Shown here: positions 23,901 through 34,482 of the stretch, one piece after another
Numbering within the stretch: position 1 is the stretch's first letter
Layout: the number at the start of each line of letters is the position of its first letter
From: Lycocorax pyrrhopterus obiensis
Taxonomy: Eukaryota > Chordata > Aves > Passeriformes > Paradisaeidae
Reading direction: 5' to 3'
NCBI GenBank assembly: GCA_014706295.1
Contig: JACSVZ010000004.1
Span: forward strand, 4,644,638-4,708,637
DNA length: 64,000 nt
Program-made: the position numbers and the translations under genes
The notes under the pieces: model-generated
The model's input: only the letters and a program-made list of their open reading frames with translations
What the model was told of the DNA's origin: nothing
The model's database searches: none

Positions 23901-26900
23901 AGAAAAGCAGCCTTCTGCTGGCAGATGGAGAGAGACAGTCTTTGGGGAATTAATCATGATGCTTTCAAGATCAAGTCTTCCCATCCCATTTAGAAAAAGA
24001 TTATTCATCCATTCATTCTTGTGCCTTGAGATTAAAAGAGTGAAATAGCTTTATGAGTGGAGGTCAGTAACACAGTTGCTTGTGATGGTGAAGGCTGGAT
24101 CTGATGACTTAGGTGTCATCGAGTTCCTTTGCTTTCCTGTTTCTGGACCTGATAGCCATGTGATTGAGATGTCATGGACCCCACCTCATGAGCACTGAAC
24201 AGAAAAGAGTCTCAGTCCACTCGTACACTGCAACATAACCAAACCAATGCCAAGGGACATCACTCCTGCATTTAGGCCCTTAAAAGTTGGAGGATTTTTT
24301 ATCTTGCCTGAAACATATAGAAATAAATCAATTATTAAAGAATTCATTAGTCACTTATTGCCCCATTAGCTTTTTATGAGTTCATCTCTTTGAAATGTAG
24401 TTAAAAAAATAATTATAAAAGAACTGTAATAGGTAGATAAAAATAGCAGAAAGAAGTGAGTGCAGAGTTACAGGGTGAAATACCCCACCTGAAGCTCGGC
24501 CTTTGCTTTTGGAAGGCGATTATCGCCACCTCCTGGTTGATGTGCTCGTTGGTTTTATCGCTGAAGTAAAAAGGCCGAGGAATTGAATTCAAAAGGAGAA
24601 CTCTTTATTTAAGATGAGACCTTTGGTCTTATTTGCCCTGTCTGCAGACCACAGAGAAGGAGGAACGAGTATTTCCTGAGCACATCTTCCTAGTTAAGAA
24701 CTTTTGCTGTCCTTGTAAGACCCTGCCCACTCTGATGAGTTATTGTTTTTGAATAACTGAACAAAGGTAGTGAAATTGCTCCTATGTTTCAGCAGTGAAG
24801 CATCAGATTGTAATAAAGCATGACTTGCCTTTCATTATGCTTAAAATATGGGGATGGTGAATGTTTCAAAGCTGCTTCTTTCACCACCAATTTTATTTAC
24901 CAGACAACCATGCTGGAGCAAGCAATTAAAAACACCCAGGAGAGTTATGACGATGAAATTCAGCTTTACAATGAGCAGATTGAAAACCTTAGGAAGGGGA
25001 TAGAGGAGGCTGAAAGGATCTTGGAGAAGTACACCACTGACTGCCGCCAGCTGGTGATCTACCAGCAGTCCCTGGAGAATGAGCTGGAACGGTACAAACG
25101 GATCATCGAGAATGAGGACAGCCGGTAAGGCTAGATTTCTGGGCACTTGCAAAGGGGCCAGTGATCTCTTTTATCTCGTTGAAAAATGTATGTTTAAGGA
25201 CATTTGATTTACCCAAAGCTGTAGCATTTTCACACCTTTCACTGGTAGATATCCAGGGACAGAAATCTAAATAGATGCAAAATCTGGTCAAATTTCTGCC
25301 AAGGAAAGGGTCAGAGCCATTTTAGGCTTCTCCTGTCCATGCAGTCTCCTTTCCATATACTGTCCTGGCATCAGTGTACAGAGGTCAGGAGCACACAAAA
25401 GCAATCTGAACAACCTCTCCCCAGACCGGGCGTTGGTGACACTCAACATTACCGGCAGATTGATTTTTGGAGGGGGCGGACAAAGCAAATGTTCTGTAAA
25501 GCAAAGCACTCTTCATAGCAAAGCCATTCTTTAGGCATGAGGAGAAAGAGGAAGAATACAAGAAATTGGCAGGAATTTGTGTCATGCTTAAACCTACAGA
25601 GGAGCACTGTCTCCCTCTAATGTCAACCATCAGCCACAGTGGAGAAAAGGATCTTTCACAGCAGCAGGGCCAGACCCCAGAGCACCCAAACCACTGCTCC
25701 AGGCTGTCCAGAAGATGCAGAGGAAGGACACTCACTAAATAGTCCATCCTACATGTGGGGAATGGGTATTTAATTAATTTTCAGGGTCTTATTTTGGACA
25801 GTGAGTTCTAGTTAGAAGTATGTCAACAGGGTAATTCTCAACGCCAAAAATCATATTGAAACAGGGTCTCTGGCAGGACAAAATATGTCAAATTCCAGCA
25901 GAGCAGACTGGAGAGGCCAAAGATGCAGTAACTGTTTTGCAATAGGCCAGCCTCTCAATTTTCGTTTTTAACCCTTAATACTACTGACTGCTCAAATGTT
26001 TTCCAAGGAAGACTGCTCCAAATTTCCTATTTTACCACTATAAAAATGCATTTTCAGAGGTTCTTGCTGACCTCTGGTAGGCTTGGATTGACTGTTTCCC
26101 CATCTAAAACCTTCCCGTCTTTTCAAAGTGCCATGCTAAATACAAAGTTGTTGCTACATGTTGTAATCATTGGTGTACTTTACCTAATGGAGTATCCCAT
26201 GTCTCCTGCTGCCAAAAACCAGCCTCACTCCTGTGAAGGTGCTGTGGCTGTTTTGATTTTCCCCAGACAAGAAACAGGCTCCCGTCATTCTTTTTGACTC
26301 CTCACCATAGAGAAGTACATTTCTTCAACCTCTGTGCTTCATTTTGGACAATTTCCCTTGGTTTCACGGAAAACGGTGGGGAGAGAACTGATGGATGCGC
26401 ATATTCTCCACAGGTTAAACTCTGCTATAGCAGGAACCCCAGTCACACTCTTCACACAGATATACAGACCTGCCCAGCCTCAGGCTTCAAGGGGAAGAGG
26501 TAAACCTGTGATGTGTCTTTCTGTGTCTGTCAAGAGCAGCATCATTGTATTTTAAGCTGTTTGTCCATTTGTCTTCAATATGGCCACCAGTCATGACAGC
26601 CTGACTAGAGGCTTGTAAATGCAACCATTTCAGCTTACCTCAGCTGGCCTTGAGACAAGCTGTCAAAGGCCAAAACCACAAGCAAAAGCGTTTCTTTGCT
26701 AATTTCTAGAGTTTACTACTTAGGCCAATCAAAAGAGTGAAGTCAAAAGGCACCTGAAATGATGGAAAGAGCTGCAGGTTTTGTGCTGACTCGTTGTGAG
26801 TTGTTTGTTTGCACTTCAGTGATGTGCAAAGAGCACCAAGGCATGTTGAGTGCCATAGGCAGGCAGAGGGCCCTTTTTGAGTCCTGTTTTCCTATGAATG

Positions 26901-28788
26901 ATGTTTCCTCTATGTTGTATGTTGGCTTGTTAGAATTAGGATGCTTTTAAACCTGGTGACAGGGAAATGGCTGGGGCTAAATGAGCAAGACTGCTCTTAA
27001 CAAAGGACTTGATGTGGTAGGTTCTAACATATGGGATGACTTAAATTCGAGGCTCACTGGGATTTTACTAATAACAAAATGCCTTGAGAACAGAGGTAAA
27101 CCACTGTATGAGGGACTTTTTTTGGAATGCAGCTGTAATTTTTCTAACTGCTGTGTGAACTGTAGCAGTTTTGTATTAAATGGGTACATAGTGCTTGAGG
27201 CCAGATCCTCAGCAGCTGTAAATAACTGCTTGCATGCAAAGTGGTGTTTTATACCTGCTGAGGACTTGGCCAGTCTCTAGACACACCTCTGCTTTCTCCT
27301 GCATCACAAGCAGGGCATTTCATGTGTGTTACTGTGCTGCGGCAGGGGACAAAACAGCTGCCTTGGGGAAAGCATGGTAATATCTGTCTGTCCCCATGAT
27401 CTTATAATTACCAGTACCAACCCCTGCCTCCTCTGCTCTAGCTGCTCCTGCCGTGGAAATCAGTAGCCTGCCGATGCTCCTGCTGCTGCTGGGCTGTCCT
27501 GAGATCTGTGGCTACTGATTGCCCAGGAGATCAGAACCAGCCTGTGGGCAGGGGGTTCCTAGAGCTCAGTGTCAGTGTCTGAGTGATGCCATCGCATCGT
27601 GGGTGGGTGGCTTCTCAGCCCTGTGACCACCAGCCATTGCTGCTCTCTCCTGACATGACTCTCAGCATCTGCCCATACCCCAAATTGCCAGGAGTGGAGG
27701 TGCCTGGCTCACTTTTAGCCCCCCTGGGGCTAAAACAGAGGCTCTCCACCTGCAGTAGTGAGGGCAAGAGGCAGGTCTAGCATTTGCAGTGACTGTTTTC
27801 AAGCACTGTTTGTTGTTTCCTTTGCTTTGATTTTTCTTTAGATATCACCCAGGCCATGCAAGACATTGCCAGTGTAAAGCCCAGACAAAAAGCCCTGACA
27901 AAGAAAATTGCCAGGAAAAAGGAGCTGATGTCGAAAGACATAACCGACAGTCACTCACCGGAAAGAATGTACGAAAGAACTCTGGAAGGTTTTGACCAAG
28001 AACAGATGGAGTTTAGGCATGAAGGCTCAGTCAGGTGTGAACCTGAGCAAGAAGGATCAGAATTTGATGAAAAAGAAATGGGCCCAGAGGATGTACCTGA
28101 TGGAGCCCAGATAAGTAAAGCCTTTGATAAATTGTGTAACATTGTGAGGGAGAAAATAAGAGTCCACAAGAGACCAGAGGTTAAGCCTGATGCCCATCCC
28201 AAAGGGCGTTATGTGCTGGTGACAGGGGAGGAAGGCTATGAAGAACCATGCATCTTGGCCCCCTCCGTCCCTCCTGGGGGAGGGATCACAGTTTCCACTG
28301 GCAATGGGAAGGTGATGAATGGTGGTGATGTGGAGCCCATACCAGAGCTGCCAGAACCTGCCGAACCATCAGAAAAAGAGAAAGGGGAAATCTGTGAAAG
28401 GAGAAAAGAGTTTGAACTCCCAGATAAACAGAGAGAGGAGGAGAAAGAAGTCGTGTTTGAATGGGGGAAAAAAACAAGAGGAAAAATTGAGCAAATCACA
28501 AAGTATCCGGACATCTCTGAGCCTGAGACCGTTCCTTCTCCTGGTCTGATAAGCCCAACTGAGCCAGGACTCCTTCGAGAGGCAGAATATGAGCGAGAAG
28601 ATAAGCAGGGCCTTTTGTTCAGGGAAGCAGCCTTACCTGGCTCTATGAGCTATGAGAAGGTGGAGGTGGTGGAGTCCATCGAGAAGTTTTCAGATGACAG
28701 AATTCAGACGTATGAAGAGACAGCAATGATTGTTGAGACAATGATAGAGAAGACAAGCAAGAAGAAACCAGGTGACAAAGGCTCTTAA
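11544..28788 (+). CDS. BFSP1: BFSP1 (filensin), complete eight-exon gene
   Basis: Filensin is a divergent intermediate-filament protein that assembles with phakinin (BFSP2/CP49) into the beaded filaments of lens fibre cells. Joining 11544-11914, 17900-17960, 20961-21056, 21844-21936, 22633-22740, 24904-25124, 26414-26499 and 27842-28788 gives 1983 nt, or 660 residues plus stop, with every phase consistent. Order seen: short head (1-39), coil 1A with the IF initiation motif (about 40-75), coil 1B (about 87-190), a shortened coil 2 ending near 317, a linker exon (318-345), and a long acidic/basic tail with a conserved C-terminal block (about 620-660). The tail holds the DVPD/G caspase and myristoylation motif at 432/433. 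The rod matches human filensin residue by residue from memory. The gene converges on PCSK2. One intron uses a GC donor. Identity is very secure; only the UTR ends are uncertain. Confidence 0.96.
11915..17899 (+). other. BFSP1: BFSP1 intron 1
   Basis: A 6.0-kb intron, donor GTAAGG and acceptor TTGCAG. Contains a short (TTTC)n microsatellite. No recognisable genes or large mobile elements. Confidence 0.9.
16977..17000. repeat. (TTTC)6 microsatellite
   Basis: Six uninterrupted TTTC units in BFSP1 intron 1, flanked by T-rich sequence. Confidence 0.95.
17900..17960 (+). CDS. BFSP1: BFSP1 exon 2: coil 1B
   Basis: A 61-bp exon after a pyrimidine-rich acceptor (TACTTGCAG|G) and before a consensus donor (AAA|GTAAGT). 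It completes Lys124 and encodes [20 protein letters not shown] (125-144), matching the human coil 1B segment that ends LERLNK. It is too short to show as an ATG-initiated reading frame. Confidence 0.94.
17961..20960 (+). other. BFSP1: BFSP1 intron 2
   Basis: A 3.0-kb intron with a 23-base T homopolymer at 18667-18689. A 174-codon antisense open frame at 19277-19801 has no recognisable family and no splice context, and is treated as chance. Confidence 0.9.
18667..18689. repeat. Poly(T) run, 23 bases
   Basis: Uninterrupted T tract in BFSP1 intron 2. It could be the reversed poly(A) tail of an insertion, but the flanks are not recognised. Confidence 0.9.
20961..21056 (+). CDS. BFSP1: BFSP1 exon 3: coil 1B
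   Basis: A 96-bp phase 0-0 exon encoding residues 145-176 ([20 protein letters not shown] then [12 protein letters not shown]). Flanked by TTGCAG and GTAACT. The heptad-like coil sequence aligns with human filensin [20 protein letters not shown]. Confidence 0.95.
21057..21843 (+). other. BFSP1: BFSP1 intron 3
   Basis: A 0.8-kb GT-AG intron (GTAACT to TTACAG). Nothing else recognised. Confidence 0.9.
21844..21936 (+). CDS. BFSP1: BFSP1 exon 4: end of coil 1B and L12 linker
   Basis: A 93-bp phase 0-0 exon encoding residues 177-207. It begins [20 protein letters not shown] and ends with the linker GICE. The acceptor is TTACAG. The exon ends GAG|GCAAGT, a GC donor. Using the GT four bases downstream would put exon 5 out of frame, so the GC donor is preferred. 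Confidence 0.93.
21937..22632 (+). other. BFSP1: BFSP1 intron 4, GC-AG type
   Basis: A 0.7-kb intron starting GCAAGT and ending CAACCAG. The rest of the donor (GAG|GCAAGT) fits U1 perfectly apart from the GC, the usual pattern for GC-AG introns. Confidence 0.85.
22633..22740 (+). CDS. BFSP1: BFSP1 exon 5: coil 2, first part
   Basis: A 108-bp phase 0-0 exon encoding residues 208-243 (starting [20 protein letters not shown]). Acceptor CAACCAG. The donor GAG|GTATTG is weak compared with its neighbours. It aligns with the human EEKLLTEREVAALRSQLEE region. Confidence 0.94.
23460..23661 (+). other. BFSP1: Candidate cryptic or poison exon in BFSP1 intron 5
   Basis: A pyrimidine-rich acceptor CTTCTGTTTCCAG is followed by an open frame in phase with exon 5. 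It encodes [20 protein letters not shown] and on to STPLNIF, then TAG at 23598-23600, and a good donor CCAG|GTGAGA follows at 23662. Inclusion would replace coil 2 and the tail with 46 new residues. The peptide has a coding-like, amphipathic character but matches no family I know. It may instead be a fragment of an old insertion. Confidence 0.3.
24495..24579. repeat. Inverted repeat with nested palindrome
   Basis: CTCGGCCTTT (24495-24504) and AAAGGCCGAG (24570-24579) are perfect 10-bp inverted arms. Between them, GGCGATTATCGCC (24515-24527) is itself a palindrome around one central base. The segment is CpG-bearing in AT-rich surroundings. Confidence 0.75.
24904..25124 (+). CDS. BFSP1: BFSP1 exon 6: coil 2 to rod end
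   Basis: A 221-bp exon encoding residues 244-316 plus two bases of Arg317. It contains [20 protein letters not shown] and [20 protein letters not shown], and ends near [17 protein letters not shown], filensin's divergent version of the rod-termination motif. Acceptor TTTACCAG, donor CG|GTAAGG. Confidence 0.96.
25125..26413 (+). other. BFSP1: BFSP1 intron 6
   Basis: A 1.3-kb GT-AG intron (GTAAGG to CTCCACAG). Nothing recognised inside. Confidence 0.88.
26414..26499 (+). CDS. BFSP1: BFSP1 exon 7: short linker exon after the rod
   Basis: An 86-bp exon found by phase matching between exons 6 and 8. It encodes [15 protein letters not shown] followed by [13 protein letters not shown] (318-345) and begins the GAT codon of Asp346. 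Acceptor TCTCCACAG|G, donor AGAG|GTAAAC. The first half matches human LTSAFIETPIPLFTQ; the second half is diverged. Confidence 0.9.
26500..27841 (+). other. BFSP1: BFSP1 intron 7
   Basis: A 1.3-kb GT-AG intron (GTAAAC to TTCTTTAG). Nothing recognised inside. Confidence 0.88.
27842..28788 (+). CDS. BFSP1: BFSP1 exon 8: tail domain and stop
   Basis: The last coding exon, residues 346 (shared) to 660. It starts [20 protein letters not shown] after the acceptor TTTCTTTAG. It contains [13 protein letters not shown] at about 428-440 (caspase site and myristoyl glycine), [11 protein letters not shown] (human HVLVTGDANY), a low-complexity Glu/Lys/Pro stretch, and the conserved end with [10 protein letters not shown] and [17 protein letters not shown]. 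The TAA at 28786-28788 is followed by 3' UTR. The middle of the tail diverges from mammals; both ends are conserved. Confidence 0.97.
28090..28116 (+). other. BFSP1: Filensin caspase site and N-myristoylation motif
   Basis: Codons for DVPD|GAQIS place Asp432 before Gly433. Bovine filensin is known to be cleaved here, and the new N-terminal glycine myristoylated, in ageing lens fibre cells. Gly at position 1, small residues at 2-3 and Ser at position 5 satisfy the N-myristoyltransferase preference. Both the motif and its residue number are kept in this bird. Confidence 0.75.
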
Positions 28789-29180
28789 GTGACACATACC
28801 CCCTGATAGTCTACTTGTCTGGCATAGTTATTAAATGACTGGTTTTTTTCCTGACCGAATGATACAGTAGTGAGATTTTTGCTGTTTGGTATGGAACAGA
28901 TTGAAATCTTGATGGCAGTTCTGTCTGATGTAGGCTCATCTTTGGTGCAACAACCATTAGCGCTCTTCAGGGCACATCCTATGCAACTCATTTGCATGAT
29001 TAGGACACATGGAAAATAATTATTATGACAGAGCTGCCTGGCTTTCCACAGTATCCAGGACAAATTTGCATATTCCTCTACTGCTCCTATAACTGCCGTA
29101 CGATCCCCCATCTTTGAGACAGCTGCAAATGTTAACTTGTGACATCTGGTTAATTTAATAAAAGTTTTGCCTTCTGCCAA
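28789..29180 (+). other. BFSP1: BFSP1 3' UTR (probable)
   Basis: Non-coding sequence from the BFSP1 stop to just beyond the first AATAAA. The true 3' end may lie up to about 29450 if a later hexamer is used. Confidence 0.5.
29157..29162 (+). terminator. BFSP1: Candidate BFSP1 poly(A) signal
   Basis: AATAAA about 370 bases after the BFSP1 stop, followed within 30 bases by a TG/T-rich stretch (around 29188-29204). Later AATAAA copies at 29368-29373 and 29422-29427 are alternatives. The first good hexamer is preferred, but no transcript data are available. Confidence 0.5.
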
Positions 29181-32100
29181 AGATACCCACTGTGGGTTTA
29201 TTTTGCCTTCACCATTGACTCATAGTCCTTACTTGTAAACATCACCTGACTGGTGTGCAGGAGTTTTTCCAGGGAAAGGGCTGGATACCTGTTAAATAAC
29301 CTGTTGCAAATCTCTCCCTTTCACAGTCTTTAAATAGCTATGAGCTTGGCACACCTTTCTTTTTGGAAATAAAGACAAACTTCCCGTACTTGAAATAAGC
29401 TCTTACTGCAGATCTTCTCAGAATAAAATTCCCTGAAGGGAGATAGCCCTTATAAAAGCTACTATTTGTCCTTCACCACCGCAACTAAGGTACTTATGAA
29501 TGCCAACAAGCTTATGAGCAGATTGCAGCCAAAGACTGTGTTTAGGTATTTTCTTGTTAAGTATTTCCTTGGACTGTAGAGTTTAATACTGCCACAGGAT
29601 CCTGTCTCAGCCCTGCCACTTGCAGTCACATGGAGCTCCACAGGATTGTTGGAATAAGCAGTACCTTTCCACCTCCCCATGCCTGGGGAAGCAAAAAGCA
29701 ACACTTGAAGCAACAGTAGACTTTTGCAGCTCCCAGAAACCTTCAACTCAAGAAAACAAACAAAAAGACACAAAGAAAATATCAGGGAAAGGAGCTCTTT
29801 CACCTGTATGTGTGCAAATACTGAGCTCTACTTAAAGTGCTCATACACCATTTAGGCCTCAGCTTGACTCCAGGCACACAAATGATCCCACTAAAGACCG
29901 GGACTTATTGAAGGGCTATACTAGATTAGTCTCCACACATTTCTTGTCCAGTCCTATCCAAGTTCTCTTAAGTTTTCATTTCAGCTTCCAGCACTGTTGT
30001 GCCTTTTCTTTCTGCCTGTTAGCTCCTGTCAGCTGCAGCAAGGCAGGGCTAAAAGCCATTTGAGCTGACAACCCTGAGCTTCAGAACCTCCTCACAGCAC
30101 CCAAGACTTTCCTTCAATAATATGTTGGTTTTGGTTATTTCATTCATGAGGTCTAGGACAGGTGTAGCTTCTGATCTACTGTGACTGTTATGTCTAGTAA
30201 AGTGGCACCTTATTCTTTGAAACAAGGACAGGTGACTCTCAGAGTCACAATTTTAGTCAGGACTTTTTGTCGATGCTACTTTATTGGAATGCTATGGGAG
30301 TAGACATGGCTTACTAGAGTGTGTTTCTTTTCAGTTTAATTTATTAACGGTGTAAATAACTGCAGAGAAGGAATTTATCAATGCCTATGCAGGCTGGGCT
30401 CTGGTGAGCTGCAAGTAACTGCTCAGAGTAACTGCTGCTGAAAGAGAGTTTGACTGCTGCAAGGTAAACAAAAAATCCAAAAAAACCCTACTCTCATTGC
30501 AGCAATAGGCAGGCTGCTTAATAATTCTGTCACAAAATGGTGTAAATAGGTTCAGGCAGTACCTAGGTGGAACTGGGTATTCTTCCCCCTCTCCCAGTTC
30601 ATCTGATTTCACTGCAATACAGTGGACCCAATGTTCAGAATACAAAAAGCCTCATTCAATGGCAAGGAGGCAATGTCAGGACAGCCTGGGCGAGGTGTCC
30701 ACTGTGTGAATACCTCCTCCAGCTTAAACTTTTTTGTGTTGTGGTGTCACCACTGGCTGCTGACCCAGACCTGGTTTATGATGCCTGTAACCGTTGCTCA
30801 GCAGCTCAGTGTGATGTAAGAACTGCTCCTAAAGCAGGTTTGATGGCATTTATCGCTGAAGGAAGTCACATACTGCATTACCTGGGCAGCAACCAGCAGA
30901 AGTCAAGGACCAAGAAGAGGTGAGGGCTAAATTCTGCTACAATCTCTGACCTGCCTTCCACAGACACTGCAGTTGTCCAGTAAGGCCACAGGTCACAGGC
31001 CTGTGCATGAAAATTATATAGAAAACCACTAGTAGTCTCTGGTTCATAGTGACCATGCTGAAGTGTATAGTAAATCTCATGATTTAGGGGCTAACCTCTT
31101 CATTAAATGCAGATTCTCAATGAAGTGTTTATGCTCAAGTTTAATAGTGAAATAGTTGCAAGCATTTATTCAACAAGAGACTGGAATGAGAATCAGGTTA
31201 CTAGAGGCACATTTTCACTTCTGAGGCAACCAGAACTAGATCAGGAGGTTCCCTGCCAGCTTGTACTGCTGCAGACATGGTAAGATATAAAATGAAATGT
31301 ACTTTCTGCCATGGGAACACATGAGTTAAGAAGTACCCAAAAGGTAAGGGTGGGAAGTAGAGATGAAAACGGAAACAGGGGGTTTCATGTGAATCAAAGT
31401 GCTCCAAACAGCAGAGGAAAAAAAAATCTGCTGTAGCATTTCCTTGGGACCAGAGCTGCTAATGAGCTACAGTGCAAAACTGTCACGGTCTCTATTCCTG
31501 ATCATCCCCTTCCCAAAGCAGCTCAGCACCTACACTGCTGCTGCCTCTGCAGAGCTGACCTTGGAGCCAATGGACTTGAACCATGTAAATAATGCTATAT
31601 AAATAAAAACAGCTACTCCCAGCCTGTGGCTTGAATCTTGTATGTCCCAGAGTTTCAGAGAGTTAACATAAAGTGCTTTACTCTTAATCTGTTGCTATCA
31701 ACTCTTTTGGAGTATCATCTTTATTTTCTCCATATCCAGTATATGCAAGATACACATTTCTTTATCAGTGTAAAAAGCAGAGAAGTAGGAAGTCATCCCA
31801 CTGAGAGCAGCATTTTACCTCCTGTGTACCTTCAGATAGACGATGATAGGACCTGCCAGTTTATAACAGCTCTTTATTTTGCTGATATTATAAAACATCA
31901 TCACAGGGCTCACCTGTTTTGCATCATGAGCTTCATTTTCCCCTTTATTATAAATACTAACAAATCAACTTTATTTTCCATCAGCAATGCCATAAAAACT
32001 CAGTCTAACTGGACATATTTTTCAGTGATCCTTGAAGCAAAAATCCTCAAGAATTTGAAGTAGATCTCTATACTGTATATACATGTAGTTTTATATATAT

Positions 32101-32429
32101 CATTATATCAAAACTCACCACTTCTGTATATCATTCATTATTGTGATTTTTCAATTACTAAATTATGTCAGCATTATGAAAATATGGACAGCAATCTAGT
32201 TATTTTGCTGCTTTATAAGATATTTAATAATTGAACACAGAACTGCAAAATTACATGAATGCAATGGAAAGTCATGTACATGTTCATTTAAGAATTCCAC
32301 ATGGACTTTTCTTATTCCAAAACTTTTCCACATTTTAGAAGTCCTGTAAAAACCTTCAGTAATTTCTTTGATCACATACACACAAAAAGTTACGATGTAT
32401 GTGTATTATACCTTACATACCATATGTAA

Positions 32430-32580
32430 TTCTAGACATATTTATATGCAAATATATGTAACGTACTCTGAATATATATATCGTATGTAATATATATATG
32501 TATATATATACACAGAGAGAGCAATACCACAGGTGTGTATGTATTTAGTCATACAGGTGTATGCATAAATATATATATGG
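32430..32580. repeat. TA-rich microsatellite zone
   Basis: Interrupted TATATATA and TATGTA runs, including GTAATATATATATGTATATA, followed by a short ACACAGAGAGAG tract. It lies downstream of PCSK2 in the convergent interval. Confidence 0.85.
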
Positions 32581-33308
32581 TAAATTTTTCTGATGGGACT
32601 GCTGCACGCAATGAGGAACCCGTGAGTAGCATGAGGCTGCTTGGCTTGGCTTTAGAGTGTAATTCGCCTAGACTTTGAGTAGGTTGAGCTGTTTATTTTT
32701 CATTTGGAAAAGGAAAGAGCAGGCCTCTTATGGAAAAATAAAAGATGGATATTCACTTAATTAACAGCATAGATTATACATTCTTAAGTGAAACACGTCC
32801 ACCATAGAACCTTTGGGTTATGTTTTTAATTTGTTAGATAAATATTTACTTACTGAATGTGCTTCTACTACTATGCACCGGATCAACCAGGACAACTCTT
32901 ATTAAAACATCTTAGATTAATACTCTGCATATTAAAAATACATAATAAAATTCTGAAACTAGTCACTGCTAAAATGTAGATCTTGGATCCTGCAAAGATC
33001 TGAAATACCTGCTTAAAATTACCATTTGAGTAGGTCCACTGATGGGCTTTAGTGTAAGTGCCTGAATATTTGCAGAATCAAGACCCTTTATCACTCAAAG
33101 GTTAAATTTGGGATCTCACACCTGAGAACACGTAGTGGTTGCTTCCATGAGTAATTCCACCAGGGAGAATGTTTTATTTTGCAGCAACAGCTAGAGCATA
33201 TTGTGAGGGTGAGAGAGATGGACTTTAACTCATGTCCAAAAAATCGAGGTGGGACTGACTTTTAACAGCAAAGAACAATGCCAACAAATCTTCCCAAATA
33301 CACTACAT

Positions 33309-33314
33309 TTTATT
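33309..33314 (-). terminator. PCSK2: Candidate PCSK2 poly(A) signal
   Basis: On the - strand this is the first AATAAA I see after the PCSK2 stop, about 1.17 kb downstream. Further hexamers occur at 33173-33178 and 32692-32697. Mammalian PCSK2 has a long 3' UTR, so a later site is also plausible. Confidence 0.3.
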
Positions 33315-34482
33315 TCTCAAGAAGGCCAACTTTGCATTACACTTTAATGACTTCAGCATATTTTTCTCCTTAAATATATTCGTATAACATAATACCAACA
33401 AATATGTAGCTTTAAAAAAAGAAATTTAAATTAAAACTTGCTTTGGGACTAAAACTCTGTGCTTCAAATTTTCCCCACAGCAGTTTACTGGCAGCTAGGT
33501 TGTAAACAGGTGTCTGTGGTTGGTAATGCTGACACAGCCTCATTTTACAGTGCTGGAGAACATCTCAGTAGAGAAACCAGCAGATGCACACAAGCTGCCA
33601 GAAATCCTACAGCTCATCCCTGTGTGCTTGTTCTGCTGTAAGATGGTAAATTGATTTAAATTGCCAAAATCGCAAAACAAAAAAAATCAACACAGGAAAA
33701 GAACCCCTTAAACAACCAAATTAAAAAAACTCCAGCAAAACTGGGACTTGTGCTTCTAGAATGCCCTGACCCAGTTTGCAAATCACTTCTCCCTGCCACC
33801 CAGCTTTGACATCACTTTGCCTTCCTTATTGCATGTCTGTTGATCCATCCTGTAGCTGAATTGTGTATGTAGTGTAACTGTAGTATGAAAGAAAACTCTC
33901 AAAAGAATTGCATTTCTGCAAATCGGATTGGTGAATTTTCCTTATCTCTGGATTATTTCTTTTTGTGGGGTCTAGTGCTACTTTGGTTGAACCCAATGGA
34001 GAAAGTTCCACTGAAGTCAGTGATGCAGAAGGAGCTGTTAGATGTTTAAAGACCTCACCAGACAACCTCTTTGTGATTCTCCCTCTGTCATTTTTTAAAA
34101 TGTGCTCATTATCACCAACTTCCAATGTTAAAATTCACTCTTTTTTTAATACAAACATCTACGACAGAAATATGAAGGGAAAAGACATTAACTTCTTTGC
34201 AGGTTATTACCTATTTGTATGACACAAAAGAAAAATCATTTACACTCACAAACTGTACATAGTATTTGGTGGGAGTATATTTTGTGGTTTAGAGGTAAAA
34301 AATGGACTGCTTCAGTGGCAATTAAAATAATTATTGACAAGATATAAGACTTTAAAATCAAGAAAGGGTGATAATTTGTCTACAGAGACAATCATTGTAA
34401 TACATCTAACACAGAAGTTTGGATAGTAGAACGGTGAGTAGAGGGGTCTGGGGAAGGAAAGACACTGTCATGCAACACAGCA

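Larger units (their letters stand above)
22741..24903 (+). other. BFSP1: BFSP1 intron 5
   Basis: A 2.2-kb intron containing a candidate cryptic exon (23460-23661) and a CpG-bearing inverted-repeat segment (24495-24579). Confidence 0.88.
29181..34482. other. Interval between convergent genes, including PCSK2 3' UTR
   Basis: 5.3 kb with no recognised gene. The right-hand 1-2 kb is probably PCSK2 3' UTR on the - strand. An open frame on the + strand at 30567-30923 (118 codons) has no recognisable family. An AT-rich microsatellite zone lies at about 32430-32580. Confidence 0.6.

Noticed and set aside
30567..30923. 118-codon open frame between the two genes
   Set aside because: No recognisable domain and no supporting splice sites or codon pattern; treated as chance.
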